A stretch of DNA of 41,687 bases from Treponema sp. (GTDB lineage Bacteria > Spirochaetota > Spirochaetia > Treponematales > Breznakiellaceae). A program made the translations under genes and the position numbers. The notes beneath the pieces were generated by a model, which was given only the letters and a program-made list of their open reading frames with translations, was not told the origin of the DNA and did no database searches. The DNA is taken from contig JAISCD010000082.1 in NCBI GenBank assembly GCA_031265825.1, positions 1 to 41,687 on the forward strand, in the 5' to 3' direction. This document shows, one piece after another, positions 1-8,004 of the stretch. Numbering within the stretch: the first letter of the stretch is position 1; each line of letters begins with the position of its first letter.

Positions 1-314
1 TGTATGCATTAGTAGAGATTAAAGGCAAGCAGTATAAAGCTGAAAAAGACGCTCTCTTAAAAGTAGACCTTCTTGACGCTGAACCCGGTTCAACATTGGA
101 CATTGATTCCGTGTTGCTCGTATCGGACGACCTAGAGACTATGGTGGGTACGCCTTATGTCGCAGGGACTCATGTTATTGCGACTGTAGAATCCCACGAA
201 AAAGACAAGAAAATCATCGTTTTCAAGTACAAGGCAAAGAAGGACTATCGACGGAAGCAAGGACATCGGCAACGGTATTCTATCATCAAGATTAACGACA
301 TTGTAGCCGTATAA
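1..314 (+). CDS. rplU: 50S ribosomal protein L21 (5' end cut by one base)
   Basis: This is ribosomal protein L21, a 23S-binding protein of the large subunit. The frame reads YALVEIKGKQYK from base 3, and bases 1-2 (TG) are the end of the ATG, so only one base is missing. The full protein is about 104 residues, the usual L21 length. The C-terminal part carries the characteristic basic stretch KYKAKKDYRRKQGHRQ followed by a YSIIKINDI end. It is the first gene of the conserved rplU-prp-rpmA-obg order, with prp starting 47 bases downstream. Its promoter lies outside the window. The identification is firm. Confidence 0.96.
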   Translation, partial: YALVEIKGKQYKAEKDALLKVDLLDAEPGSTLDIDSVLLVSDDLETMVGTPYVAGTHVIATVESHEKDKKIIVFKYKAKKDYRRKQGHRQRYSIIKINDIVAV

Positions 315-361
315 CAGGCGCACGAAATTGTGATTCTTGCGGGAACAGCGCGGAATTTATA

Positions 362-688
362 ATGATAGAGATAAGTATTCATTTAGAAGATGGTCTTTTA
401 CGCTCTTGTTTCATAAACGGGCATGCGAAAGCCGGTCCAAGAGGTAAAGATATTGTCTGCGCGGCAGTTTCCACACTTGCCAAGACAGCGTGGCAGGTGC
501 TTTCTATAAGAAAAGGCGTAACAGTCTTGGGAGAAGCCGCTGAACGTGGAGAATTTTCTCTTGAAGTAACGGCGTGCAAAAGCCAAGAGGCTTTTCTTGC
601 AGGCATTAGCGCCTTCCTCATGGAAGGATTTGAATCGGTGGCAAGAGAATATCCAGAAAACTGTAGAGTGACAGTCGTTAAGGCGTGA
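362..688 (+). CDS. prp: Prp, ribosomal-processing cysteine protease
   Basis: This 108-residue protein belongs to the Prp (YsxB) family, cysteine proteases that in Firmicutes remove an N-terminal extension from ribosomal protein L27. The family signature is present: His21 in NGHAKAGPRG and Cys33 in KDIVCAAVS, the proposed catalytic pair. It lies between rplU and rpmA, the usual position for the family. What is odd is that the neighbouring L27 begins directly at its mature sequence, with no extension to cleave. The protein may therefore have another substrate or have kept only a ribosome-assembly role. The family assignment is firm; activity on L27 is doubtful. Confidence 0.9.
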   Translation: MIEISIHLEDGLLRSCFINGHAKAGPRGKDIVCAAVSTLAKTAWQVLSIRKGVTVLGEAAERGEFSLEVTACKSQEAFLAGISAFLMEGFESVAREYPENCRVTVVKA

Positions 689-724
689 TTGACCACTATG
701 AATACTATTTAAGGAGACAAAACT

Positions 725-976
725 ATGGCCAGAAAAAGAGGCGGAAGCGGTGCGAAAAACGGACGGGATTCTAATCCTCAGTATCTCGGTATAAAAGCAT
801 CGGGCGGTTCCAGGGTAAAAGCAGGAACTATTATTGCAAGACAGCGGGGAACAAAGATTCACCCCGGAGAGAACGTAGGATTGGGTGGCGATTACACCCT
901 CTTCGCTTTGATTGACGGAGTCGTCTCCTTCAAAGATCGCCGCGGCCGCAAATTCGCGGCTGTAACGGCGCAGTAG
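725..976 (+). CDS. rpmA: 50S ribosomal protein L27
   Basis: L27 is a large-subunit protein whose N-terminus reaches the peptidyl-transferase centre. The 83-residue product starts [17 protein letters not shown] and continues with [24 protein letters not shown], all typical of L27. A clear Shine-Dalgarno sequence (AAGGAG) sits just upstream of the ATG. The only upstream ATG nearby, about 27 bases away, runs into a stop after four codons. The start is therefore secure, and the protein lacks the cleavable leader found on Firmicutes L27. Its stop codon overlaps a second strong ribosome-binding sequence that appears to serve obg. Confidence 0.96.
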   Translation: MARKRGGSGAKNGRDSNPQYLGIKASGGSRVKAGTIIARQRGTKIHPGENVGLGGDYTLFALIDGVVSFKDRRGRKFAAVTAQ

Positions 977-1032
977 GAGGAGGGAATAGAGAGTAAAGAA
1001 CAGGGAACGAGTTCTCTGTTCTTTATTTTTTG
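975..1032 (+). promoter_or_regulatory. Strong Shine-Dalgarno, 18-bp hairpin and TTG start before obg
   Basis: A ten-base purine Shine-Dalgarno run (AGGAGGAGGG, 975-984) has no start codon within normal reach. It is followed by a hairpin whose arms are 990-1007 and 1012-1029, with loop CGAG. TTG at 1030 comes directly after the stem. Folding the hairpin would bring the Shine-Dalgarno to about 5 bases from this TTG. The core (995-1024) followed by a T-rich run also resembles an intrinsic terminator, so it could attenuate obg transcription instead of, or as well as, bridging the ribosome to the start. Confidence 0.6.
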
Positions 1033-2058
1033 TTTCTTGTTGCTTTGGAAAAATTCGCTGACGAAGCAGTTATTGAAGTATCCTCTGGTAAAGGCGGAAA
1101 CGGTTGCGCCGCTTTCCGCAGGGAAAAGTTTGTACCAAAGGGCGGACCTGCCGGTGGAGATGGAGGAAAAGGTGGGGATGTAATCTTCACCGTCCGAAAA
1201 AATCTGCGAACACTAGCGCATCTCCGTCATAGGCATGAGTTCCGGGCTGAAAATGGACATGACGGGCAGGGAAGCGGCAAATACGGCAGAAACGGCGAGG
1301 ATATTATCGTGCCGGTGCCGCCCGGAACCGTGCTGAAGGACGCAAACACAGCCGAAGTTCTTGTAGACTTCGGTAAAACTCCGCAAGACAATAGACTGCT
1401 CAAAGGCGGTAACGGTGGATGGGGCAATATACATTTCAAGTCTTCGGTGAATCAAGCCCCGCGTACCGCTTTACCGGGTAAAGAAGGAGAGAGTCGGCTT
1501 CTCAAAGTGGAGCTATTGTTGATAGCCGATGTTGGTTTTGTTGGATTCCCCAACGCAGGCAAATCTTCGCTATTGGATAGGTTTACGAATGCACATCCAA
1601 AAATCGCTCCCTATCCCTTTACCACGAAAATTCCCAACCTCGGTGTGTTGACCGCCTCTGGACGCGACATCATCCTCGCGGATATTCCGGGGTTGATAGA
1701 GGGCGCTTCAAGCGGTCTGGGGCTTGGTATTCGTTTTCTGAAACACATCTCCCGCTCTGCGGCTCTCGCCTTTCTCATTGACCTCTCTGACGACAACTAT
1801 CTTTCTGCATTTGATACTCTTCAAAAAGAGCTTGAGAACTTTTCCCCTGATTTGACACGAAAGAAACGACTCGTCATTGGCACGAAAATCGACACTGACG
1901 GCACAAGCGAGCGTCTACAGGAACTCAAGAGGAAATACCTTGCGGAAACGGTCGTAGGCGTGTCTGTCTTTTCGGGTGAAGGGCTCGTAGAGCTGGAGAG
2001 CTTGGTATTGAAGCTTGTGCAAGAAGGGGAAACCAAAGAAACTACTTGGGGAACCTGA
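1030..2058 (+). CDS. obg: GTPase Obg (CgtA)
   Basis: Obg is a GTPase needed for late large-subunit assembly and linked to stress signalling. Residues 1-160 form the glycine-rich Obg fold (SSGKGGNGCAAFRREKFVPK, then GGDGGKGGDV). The G domain follows, with P-loop GFPNAGKSS (172-180), switch region TTKIPNLGVL, G3 DIPGLIEG (218-225) and G4 TKID (285-288). G4 is TKxD rather than the usual NKxD. The protein ends soon after G5 and has no C-terminal OCT domain. Starts available are TTG at 1030 and TTG at 1045; the second gives MEKFADEAVIEV, the more typical Obg beginning. No ATG is available. Identity is firm, the exact start is not. Confidence 0.93.
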   Translation: MFLVALEKFADEAVIEVSSGKGGNGCAAFRREKFVPKGGPAGGDGGKGGDVIFTVRKNLRTLAHLRHRHEFRAENGHDGQGSGKYGRNGEDIIVPVPPGTVLKDANTAEVLVDFGKTPQDNRLLKGGNGGWGNIHFKSSVNQAPRTALPGKEGESRLLKVELLLIADVGFVGFPNAGKSSLLDRFTNAHPKIAPYPFTTKIPNLGVLTASGRDIILADIPGLIEGASSGLGLGIRFLKHISRSAALAFLIDLSDDNYLSAFDTLQKELENFSPDLTRKKRLVIGTKIDTDGTSERLQELKRKYLAETVVGVSVFSGEGLVELESLVLKLVQEGETKETTWGT

Positions 2059-2117
2059 ACCTTGCGCTTTCAAACAATGAGCCTTCTATCCCTTGTCTTT
2101 ATTTTCAATCAATCAAT

Positions 2118-3272
2118 ATGAAACTAGCGATATTCGGGGGGAGTTTCAATCCTCCGCATATAGGACACCTCACATTAGCGTCTGCGGTAATCTCGCTTGG
2201 CTATGACCGCGTTATTCTTGTGCCCGCGTTTGAGTCGCCGTTCAAACAGGGCGTAACAGGCGTAAATCCGCAGGACAGACTTGATATGCTTGCGGCGTCC
2301 ATTCCCGCGGACACTCGACTCGCAGTGGACGACTGTGAAATCAGACGCGAAGGCGTCTCCTATACCATTGATACTCTCGACGACATCGCTCGCCGCTACT
2401 ACCCGGACGGCAAATTGGGACTCGTCATTGGCGACGATCTCGCGCAAGACTTCCCTAAATGGTATAAATATGAAGAGATTCTCAAAAAAGCCGATGTTAT
2501 CATTGCCTCTAGGTTTCTTTCTTCTCTCAATGAGAACACTAAACTTGACTTGAACAACCTCCAATACCCACACAGAACCCTCGATAACGTGGTGATTCCT
2601 ATTTCTTCTGCGATAATTAGGGAAAAGATTGCGAAAAACGAGGCGTGGAAGTACTTTGTGCCGCAGGGAGCGCGGGTCATTATTGAAGAGTGCGGTCTCT
2701 ATTCCCAACTTCCGATGCCCAACTCCCAACTCTCAAGCGCCCTCATCTACCGTATGGAAGATGCGACCCGCGCTTTAGTAAGTCCTTCCCGCTTCTTGCA
2801 CTCGCGCAACGTGGCTCTGCTTTCTGCGGACCTTTGCGTCCGTTTTGGACTTGACTACCGCAGAGGCTACCTCGCGGGCATAATTCACGACATCTGCAAG
2901 TCATTTTCTACACAAGAACTGATTAACATAGTCAAAAGAAACGGAGGAAAGATTTCAGAATGGGAGAAAAAGAAACCTGCACTTCTCCACGCGCCAGCCG
3001 GGGCGTTTTTTCTGAAGGAAAGGTTTGGTATTCAAGAAGAAGACATTCTTGAGGCGGTGCGCGTTCACACCGTCGGCGCGAAACACATGGGGCAACTTGC
3101 CAAAATCGTGTTTATCGCCGACAAAATAGAAGTAACCCGGCCCAGCGTCCGCCCCAACATTCGTGAACTATGCCAGCACGTGCCCCCAACTATGTCTCTC
3201 GACGAGCTGTTCTCCCTGATTTTGAACGAAACGGTTGACTTCCTGCGGTCAAGACACCCTTCGGGTGTTTAA
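2118..3272 (+). CDS. nadD: NadD-YqeK fusion: nicotinate-nucleotide adenylyltransferase plus HD hydrolase
   Basis: Residues 1-200 are NadD, which adenylates nicotinate mononucleotide in NAD synthesis. The nucleotidyltransferase motif GGSFNPPHIGH (7-17) and the ISSAIIR motif (162-168) are present. Residues 210-384 are a YqeK-type HD domain, a family known to hydrolyse diadenosine tetraphosphate, with His228, His257-Asp258, His291, His317 and Asp335 as likely metal ligands. The linker is short and repetitive (QLPMPNSQL). I chose the ATG at 2118 because NadD begins there; a TTG at 2046 overlapping obg would add 24 unrelated residues. The last residues, RHPSGV, are encoded by a dispersed palindromic repeat. 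Confidence 0.9.
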   Translation: MKLAIFGGSFNPPHIGHLTLASAVISLGYDRVILVPAFESPFKQGVTGVNPQDRLDMLAASIPADTRLAVDDCEIRREGVSYTIDTLDDIARRYYPDGKLGLVIGDDLAQDFPKWYKYEEILKKADVIIASRFLSSLNENTKLDLNNLQYPHRTLDNVVIPISSAIIREKIAKNEAWKYFVPQGARVIIEECGLYSQLPMPNSQLSSALIYRMEDATRALVSPSRFLHSRNVALLSADLCVRFGLDYRRGYLAGIIHDICKSFSTQELINIVKRNGGKISEWEKKKPALLHAPAGAFFLKERFGIQEEDILEAVRVHTVGAKHMGQLAKIVFIADKIEVTRPSVRPNIRELCQHVPPTMSLDELFSLILNETVDFLRSRHPSGV

Positions 3273-3660
3273 ATACTTCACAATGGTTATTGTATGAAAG
3301 GGGTCGCCGCTGACCCCGACAGGGACGGAACCACGCTTGTAAACAAGCGGGGTTCCTCCGTGTTGTTAGGGGGCTTATTCCAACACCCGAAGGGTACGCT
3401 TGGAAACAAGCGGAGCCTGCTCGTTGTTAGAAGAAGGGACGGAGCAGGACGCTTTAGAACACCCGAAGGGTGCGAAGGGTGCGCTTGCACGCAAGCGGAA
3501 CTTCCGCGTTATCTGACACTCGAAGCAGGGCAGTTTGATATTAAGGAGACAGGGGGGCGCTGTTTCCAAAACGAGATCGCGTGCGCCTGCCCTTGTGTCG
3601 CGCCCCCCCTGTCTCCGGTTCCTTGCCGCAGAGCGTCAAGTCTTCCGCTACCCCCCAACT
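3254..3660. repeat. Mosaic palindromic repeat, copy 1, with GC-rich hairpin module
   Basis: This gap begins inside the end of nadD-yqeK with the palindrome ACACCCTTCGGGTGT (3254-3268). Modules shared with other gaps follow: a pyrimidine-poor block with GAAAGGGG and GCTGACCCCGACAGGGACGG, then CGCTTGTAAACAAGCGG and two diverged copies of it, a second ACACCCGAAGGGT, and CGTTGTTAGAAGAAGG. From about 3545 a second module starts, GGGGGGCGCTGTTTCC through CGCCCCCCCTGTCTCC, which can fold back on itself. No convincing gene lies in 3273-3700. Confidence 0.75.
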
Positions 3661-3700
3661 TGCCGAACTGCGTCTGACTATTACTTTATCTCCACCCGTA

Positions 3701-4861
3701 CTAAACGGTCGGCTGAAGATAATCAACAACAATATCCGCCAATTTGTTTTCGTTGATGCGGACGATACCAGCCTCGCGGCTGAAACTTTCGCTTGAATCC
3801 GAAGCGTGGGCAGTATTAACCATGACGTTAGAGCCGAATTCGCGGCGCACAGTACCGCCCGGCGCCTTGAGCGGGTCGGTCGGACCAAGCACATCTCGGA
3901 TTTTTTTCACGGCGTCAACGCCCTCGTAGATGATAATCATACACTTTACAGGATGGGACTGCCCATTAGTTCCCGGTTTCACGCCTGACATGAAGCCCAC
4001 GATCTGGGCAAATTGGTCATGGGCGTATTCAACGCCGAAACTATCAGCCAGCGCCCTTTCCGTTTCCGCGCTCAGCGAAAGGGAAAACTCCTTTTCAAGC
4101 AATTCCCTCGCGTTTTTTCCGAAGATAGGCGCCAACTTATTCTTCAAAGCTACTTCAACAGGGCCGTAGAACTCCAGAGCTTGCTCAAGCGTGAAGCGGT
4201 GAACCTTGACGCCGATAATTCGCAGACCGGTTCTCGTGAACATATCTATGATATTACCGGGGCGAGACGATGCGTACTGCCAATTATCCGGCTTGATAAT
4301 GACCAGAGTCCGCTCGATTCTCGATACATCCGGGTATTGCATACTGATGATATTCTCTTTTCCCTTGAGAAACGCGGAAAATAGAGCCAAGTCTTCGTCA
4401 GCATCCTTTTGATTTCTGGGAGTAATAACCGCGGGTTCAAAATAATCAATCTTGTCTGGATCATTAGGGTCGACGATAAGATCAGAATAAGTATCACGAA
4501 TAGTTTCCCGATCAAGAGATTCCTCGCCAATATGGTCAGGGTAGATATGCCCGCAAATAGTGGCGAGCTTCTCGCAAGGATTCTCGCCCTTGAACAACAA
4601 CAGAAGCGTAGGATGGAGCCGCCCGGCCAAAGGCGCGAACCGCCGTTCCACATATTCAGCCAAAAGAGTAACCGCGCCAACCACGACATTCTGCTTACGC
4701 AACGTATCCGCATACTTTCGCGCCAAATCAGCGTCAGGAGCGAACATTTGCGCGCCCACAAGTTCAAGGTCAGCCTGTGACAACAGCCGCGCAAGCACGC
4801 CGCCCGTCCTACTTTTCGCCACCGTATATGGCGTAACAAGCACATAAGAAACAGTTTCCAT
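3701..4861 (-). CDS. Tandem nucleoside-diphosphate-kinase-like protein
   Basis: The 386-residue product contains two nucleoside diphosphate kinase (NDK) folds; canonical bacterial NDK is about 140 residues with one. The C-terminal copy begins RTLVIIKPD (184-192) and carries the phosphohistidine motif NTAHASDSSESF with His352. It has an insertion of roughly 60 residues between about 235 and 300. The N-terminal copy begins YVLVTPYTVAKSRTGGVLARLL but ends in RDTYSDLIVDPNDPD, where the active-site histidine segment should be, so it is probably non-catalytic. A Shine-Dalgarno AAGGAG precedes the ATG. It starts 20 bases after the GH20 gene ends and is probably co-transcribed with it. Family is confident; substrate and the role of the dead domain are unknown. 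Confidence 0.8.
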   Translation of the reverse strand: METVSYVLVTPYTVAKSRTGGVLARLLSQADLELVGAQMFAPDADLARKYADTLRKQNVVVGAVTLLAEYVERRFAPLAGRLHPTLLLLFKGENPCEKLATICGHIYPDHIGEESLDRETIRDTYSDLIVDPNDPDKIDYFEPAVITPRNQKDADEDLALFSAFLKGKENIISMQYPDVSRIERTLVIIKPDNWQYASSRPGNIIDMFTRTGLRIIGVKVHRFTLEQALEFYGPVEVALKNKLAPIFGKNARELLEKEFSLSLSAETERALADSFGVEYAHDQFAQIVGFMSGVKPGTNGQSHPVKCMIIIYEGVDAVKKIRDVLGPTDPLKAPGGTVRREFGSNVMVNTAHASDSSESFSREAGIVRINENKLADIVVDYLQPTV

Positions 4862-4881
4862 AAATATTCTCCTTATTATAT

Positions 4882-6132
4882 TCAGAAAAGCGCCTTTTTC
4901 GCGTCCTCAAGCTCGCAATCCATATCTTCCATCAGGCACTTTTCCTCTATTTGCAAAAGGCGAGAAGGATTCGGATTAAGAATATGCTCAGGAATATTGA
5001 GTTTTTCCCCGAAAAGATACGCTTCATTTTCATAAAGCCACTTCATAAATTCGCTGTATGGTCTGCGATTTTCACCAAACCACCCTATTTCGGCTAATGC
5101 GGCAAGGCGGTAATACGCATTAAACGCCAATTTAGCATGGCTCGTAACCGACTCTGTCCACAAAGGCGCCTCTACGCCGATGATGTTTTCTGGCTTATTA
5201 ACGCCATTCAAGACGGGATTAAAGCCGTAAGTCTTCTTGAAAGGAGTCTTCACATAAGGATAATCCATGTAAAGATACTCACAGTTAGCTATGATAGTTT
5301 GCTGACCATCGTTAATCCATTGAACCGTTTTCTCACCAAGTTGGTCGCGGCTATCCCAATGAAAGCAAATCACGGAAGTATCCGCCGCATCCATGCCGTC
5401 ATTGTAGACAATTACCTTGATATTTCGCCGTTTAAGGCTATCGCGGAACAAGTTTTTTGCGTATAACTTCAAATCTTCGATACGATTCGTCCCCAATTCT
5501 TTCATTTTCGCCTGACATTTCGGACAAATCTCCAAGTGTGTGAGCCGAACCTCGTCAAAATCAATATGAAAAGTCTTTGCCGAGAATAAATCCGCAAGCG
5601 CGAGAAGCAATCCTTCCACAAAGCGCATGGCGTCGTCGTTCCCTATGCAAAGCGTATTTTCCAAGACGCCGAAGTTACCCGGAACCTCGATTTGTTCACC
5701 AGAACAAGACAATTCTGGATATGCCGCGATGAGCGCGCTCGAATGTCCGGGCATACCCAACTCAGGAATGACTTCTATGCCGCGTTCAGTTGCGTAAGCG
5801 ACGAGATCACGAACTTCTTCTTCGGTATAGAAGCCCGCGTGAGGCGTATTATCGCGGAAGTTTTTCTTGTGAAAGCCGCCGTAATAGGTAAATGAGCGCT
5901 TTGTCGCTATCTCCTCAAGCCGAGGATAAGCCTTCAGAGCGATACGGAACCCCTGATCATCGGCAAAATGCCAATGAAACTTGTTTAGATGAAGGCGATA
6001 CATAATGTCCAAGAGACGGCGCACTTCGTCCGCGCCGAAAAAGTGCCTCGACACGTCAAGCATCGCCCCCCGATAGCCATAAACAGGCTCTCCCTGAAAT
6101 AATTCTCTTTTAAGAAGTGATTCGTCAACCAT
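4882..6132 (-). CDS. Glycoside hydrolase family 20 (beta-N-acetylhexosaminidase-like)
   Basis: This is a GH20 TIM-barrel enzyme expected to release N-acetylhexosamine from chitin- or peptidoglycan-derived oligosaccharides. The motifs are FHWHFADDQGFRIALKAYPRL near the N-terminus and FHIDFDEVRLT, in which Asp193-Glu194 (numbered from the ATG at 6132) would be the catalytic pair for substrate-assisted catalysis. The usual HxGGDE is HIDFDE here. A CPKC pair follows. There is no signal peptide and no separate N-terminal GH20b domain, so it is probably cytoplasmic. A TTG at 6168 would add twelve residues, but the ATG at 6132 has a -10-like element six bases ahead and fits a leaderless start. It is followed closely by the kinase-like gene. 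Confidence 0.82.
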   Translation of the reverse strand: MVDESLLKRELFQGEPVYGYRGAMLDVSRHFFGADEVRRLLDIMYRLHLNKFHWHFADDQGFRIALKAYPRLEEIATKRSFTYYGGFHKKNFRDNTPHAGFYTEEEVRDLVAYATERGIEVIPELGMPGHSSALIAAYPELSCSGEQIEVPGNFGVLENTLCIGNDDAMRFVEGLLLALADLFSAKTFHIDFDEVRLTHLEICPKCQAKMKELGTNRIEDLKLYAKNLFRDSLKRRNIKVIVYNDGMDAADTSVICFHWDSRDQLGEKTVQWINDGQQTIIANCEYLYMDYPYVKTPFKKTYGFNPVLNGVNKPENIIGVEAPLWTESVTSHAKLAFNAYYRLAALAEIGWFGENRRPYSEFMKWLYENEAYLFGEKLNIPEHILNPNPSRLLQIEEKCLMEDMDCELEDAKKALF

Positions 6133-6151
6133 AGAAAATAGTATGACATAA

Positions 6152-6313
6152 ACAACGAAGAAAGGCAAGTCTTACCATCGCGTCTCCAGAGCGCTTGTTT
6201 ACCAATTTGATGCTCTACTGCTGGTAAAAACGCCGTATCTCTTGGAAAAATTGCGGACTTTGACGGAAAAAATACAGCCGAAGGTCTATGAATACGGTTT
6301 CTTGAAGGAATAA
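6152..6313 (+). pseudogene. Possible gene remnant (53-codon open stretch)
   Basis: An open frame without an obvious start runs from just after a stop at 6149 to the TAA at 6311. It reads as plausible protein, including ALVYQFDALLLVKTPYLLEK and LTEKIQPKVYEYGFLKE. It lies opposite the upstream region of the GH20 gene. I do not recognise a family. It could be the tail of a decayed gene or chance; there is no ribosome-binding site. Confidence 0.2.
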
Positions 6314-6356
6314 GAGTAAATGACAGGAAGAGCGTCCCCTTCCCCGTTAGAATAAT

Positions 6357-6935
6357 TTATAAAAATAATGATACGGCGCAATATAATAATAATATTGCCA
6401 TTATTATATTTAATATTTTCCCATGTTTATTAAATAATATGCTGAATAGTGAGCCAAATAACGCCCAGCATATTGTCCCGGTAAACCCCACAAATGCCAA
6501 TAAAAACACGAAAAATATCAATATCGGCACCGCTTCATAATATACCAATATATATGACGACATCGCCGTTATTCCGTAAATTATAATCTTGGGATTTATT
6601 AACTGTAATAACGCCCCTACCAAAAAACTGCCGTTATTGTTTTTAATTTCATGCGCCTTTGACGGAACTAATGTTTTTATAATTAAATATACCATATAAG
6701 CGGCGCCTAATATTTTCATGGGGAATTGTATTTTAGGGATCAGTGTATATAAAACAGTGGAAAAGACTAAACACAAAATCATTACAACAAAGAAGCCGGC
6801 AAATATTCCAAGATTGAAAACTATTCCTTTTTTGAAACCCACATTTTTTGTATTATTCATTGACATAATATTATTTGGACCTGGAGTATAAGCCATAATG
6901 AAAATATATGAGAGAAATGAAACCCACGGAAACAT
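6357..6935 (-). CDS. LysE/RhtB-family amino acid exporter
   Basis: This 192-residue membrane protein belongs to the LysE/RhtB family of amino acid exporters. The family motif TPGPNN is at residues 17-22, in the first membrane segment (FLSYIFIMAYTPGPNNIMSM). About five or six hydrophobic segments follow, ending VSLFL. Substrate cannot be predicted. The gene is clearly more AT-rich than its neighbours, with many AAT, ATA and TTT codons, which suggests horizontal acquisition. A strong ribosome-binding site (AAGGGGG) precedes the ATG, and a consensus promoter lies upstream. It stands alone as a single-gene unit. Confidence 0.88.
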   Translation of the reverse strand: MFPWVSFLSYIFIMAYTPGPNNIMSMNNTKNVGFKKGIVFNLGIFAGFFVVMILCLVFSTVLYTLIPKIQFPMKILGAAYMVYLIIKTLVPSKAHEIKNNNGSFLVGALLQLINPKIIIYGITAMSSYILVYYEAVPILIFFVFLLAFVGFTGTICWALFGSLFSILFNKHGKILNIIMAILLLYCAVSLFL

Positions 6936-6956
6936 GATTACCCCCTTATTTTTTAC

Positions 6957-6985
6957 ATTATAAAATTCTTAAATATCTTTGTCAA
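6957..6985 (-). promoter_or_regulatory. Perfect consensus sigma-70 promoter of the LysE-type gene
   Basis: Read on the minus strand, TTGACA (6980-6985) and TATAAT (6957-6962) are separated by exactly 17 bases. Both hexamers match the consensus at all positions. The start of transcription is predicted near 6950, giving a leader of about 15 bases that contains the Shine-Dalgarno sequence. Confidence 0.85.
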
Positions 6986-7183
6986 CTGCAACCCTTCGGG
7001 TATTTGAAAGCGTCTTACTCTGTCGTGTACGGAACTTCCGTGCCGCTATTGAATCGTCGCGGAACATTCGTAAGTTTCTCATAATAAGGGATTATCACGG
7101 AAATTGCCTTGCTTTGGTATCAGACATCGATTTATGATAAATTCTTCGTGGTAATTTCGGAACTTTTTAGCCTCCTTTTCCTT

Positions 7184-7985
7184 CGCATAGAACAACCGCT
7201 AAATCACGTAGAACAACCGCCAAGCCTCGCATAACAACCGCCAAGCCTCATAGAACAACCGCCAAATCATACATAACCACCGCTAAATCCCGCAGAACAA
7301 CCGCCGAATCGCATAGAACTACCGCCAAGCCTCGCAGAACTACCGCCGAATCGCATAGAACTACCGCTAAATCTCGTAGAAAAACCGCCGAATCGCATAG
7401 AACCACCGCTAAACCCCGCAGAACTATCGCCGAATCGCATAGAACCACCGCCAAGCTTCATAGAACCACCGCCAAATCACACAGAATAACCACTAAACTC
7501 CGCAGAACCACCGCCAAGCCTCGCATAACCACCGCCGAATCGCATAGAACAACCGCTAAACCACGCAGAACCACCGCCTAATTACATAGAACCACCGCTA
7601 AACCACGCAGAACCACCGCCAAGCCTCGCAGAACTACCGCCAAGCCTCGCAGAACTACCGCCGAATCGCATATAACAACCGCTAAACCCTGCATAACCAC
7701 CGCTAAGACTTATATAACCACCGCTAAATCACATAGAACAACCGCCAAGACTGTATAGAACAACCGCCAAACCTCATATAACCACCGCTAAACCTCATAT
7801 AACCACCGCTAAATCATATATAACCACCGCCAAGTTCATATAACAACCGCCAAATCATATAGAACAACCGCTAAACCTCATATAACCACCGCTAAACCTC
7901 ATAAAACTACCGCCAAGCCCATATAACAACCGCTAAATTATATAGAACCACCGCTAAATCAGGTAGAACAACCGCTAAATCAGGT
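7184..7985. repeat. Tandem array A, about 38 units of 21 bp
   Basis: This array fills the gap between the LysE-type gene and the TonB-receptor gene. Units follow the pattern ACCGCC(A/G)A..C(T)CGCA(T/G)AGAAC with period 21; later units are more degenerate, with one- or two-base indels. Read on the minus strand a well-kept part (about 7248-7454) encodes heptads such as LRGLAVV and LCDSAVV. There is no ribosome-binding site, and indels break the frame elsewhere. The stretch 6990-7183 before it shows only a relic CCCTTCGGGTATTTGAAAG of the mosaic repeat. Confidence 0.85.
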
Positions 7986-8004
7986 AACTTTTAGCCGTAC
8001 AGTC

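Noticed and set aside
2046-2117. Upstream TTG start for NadD
   Set aside because: The added residues do not resemble NadD, which starts at MKLAIFGGSF (2118).
3294-3677. 127-residue plus-strand frame in the first gap
   Set aside because: It is translated repeat sequence, and no codon preference or start signal supports it.
7184-7985. CRISPR array
   Set aside because: The units are 21 bp with no distinct spacers, variation is spread within the units, and there are no cas genes nearby. The same applies to the other arrays.
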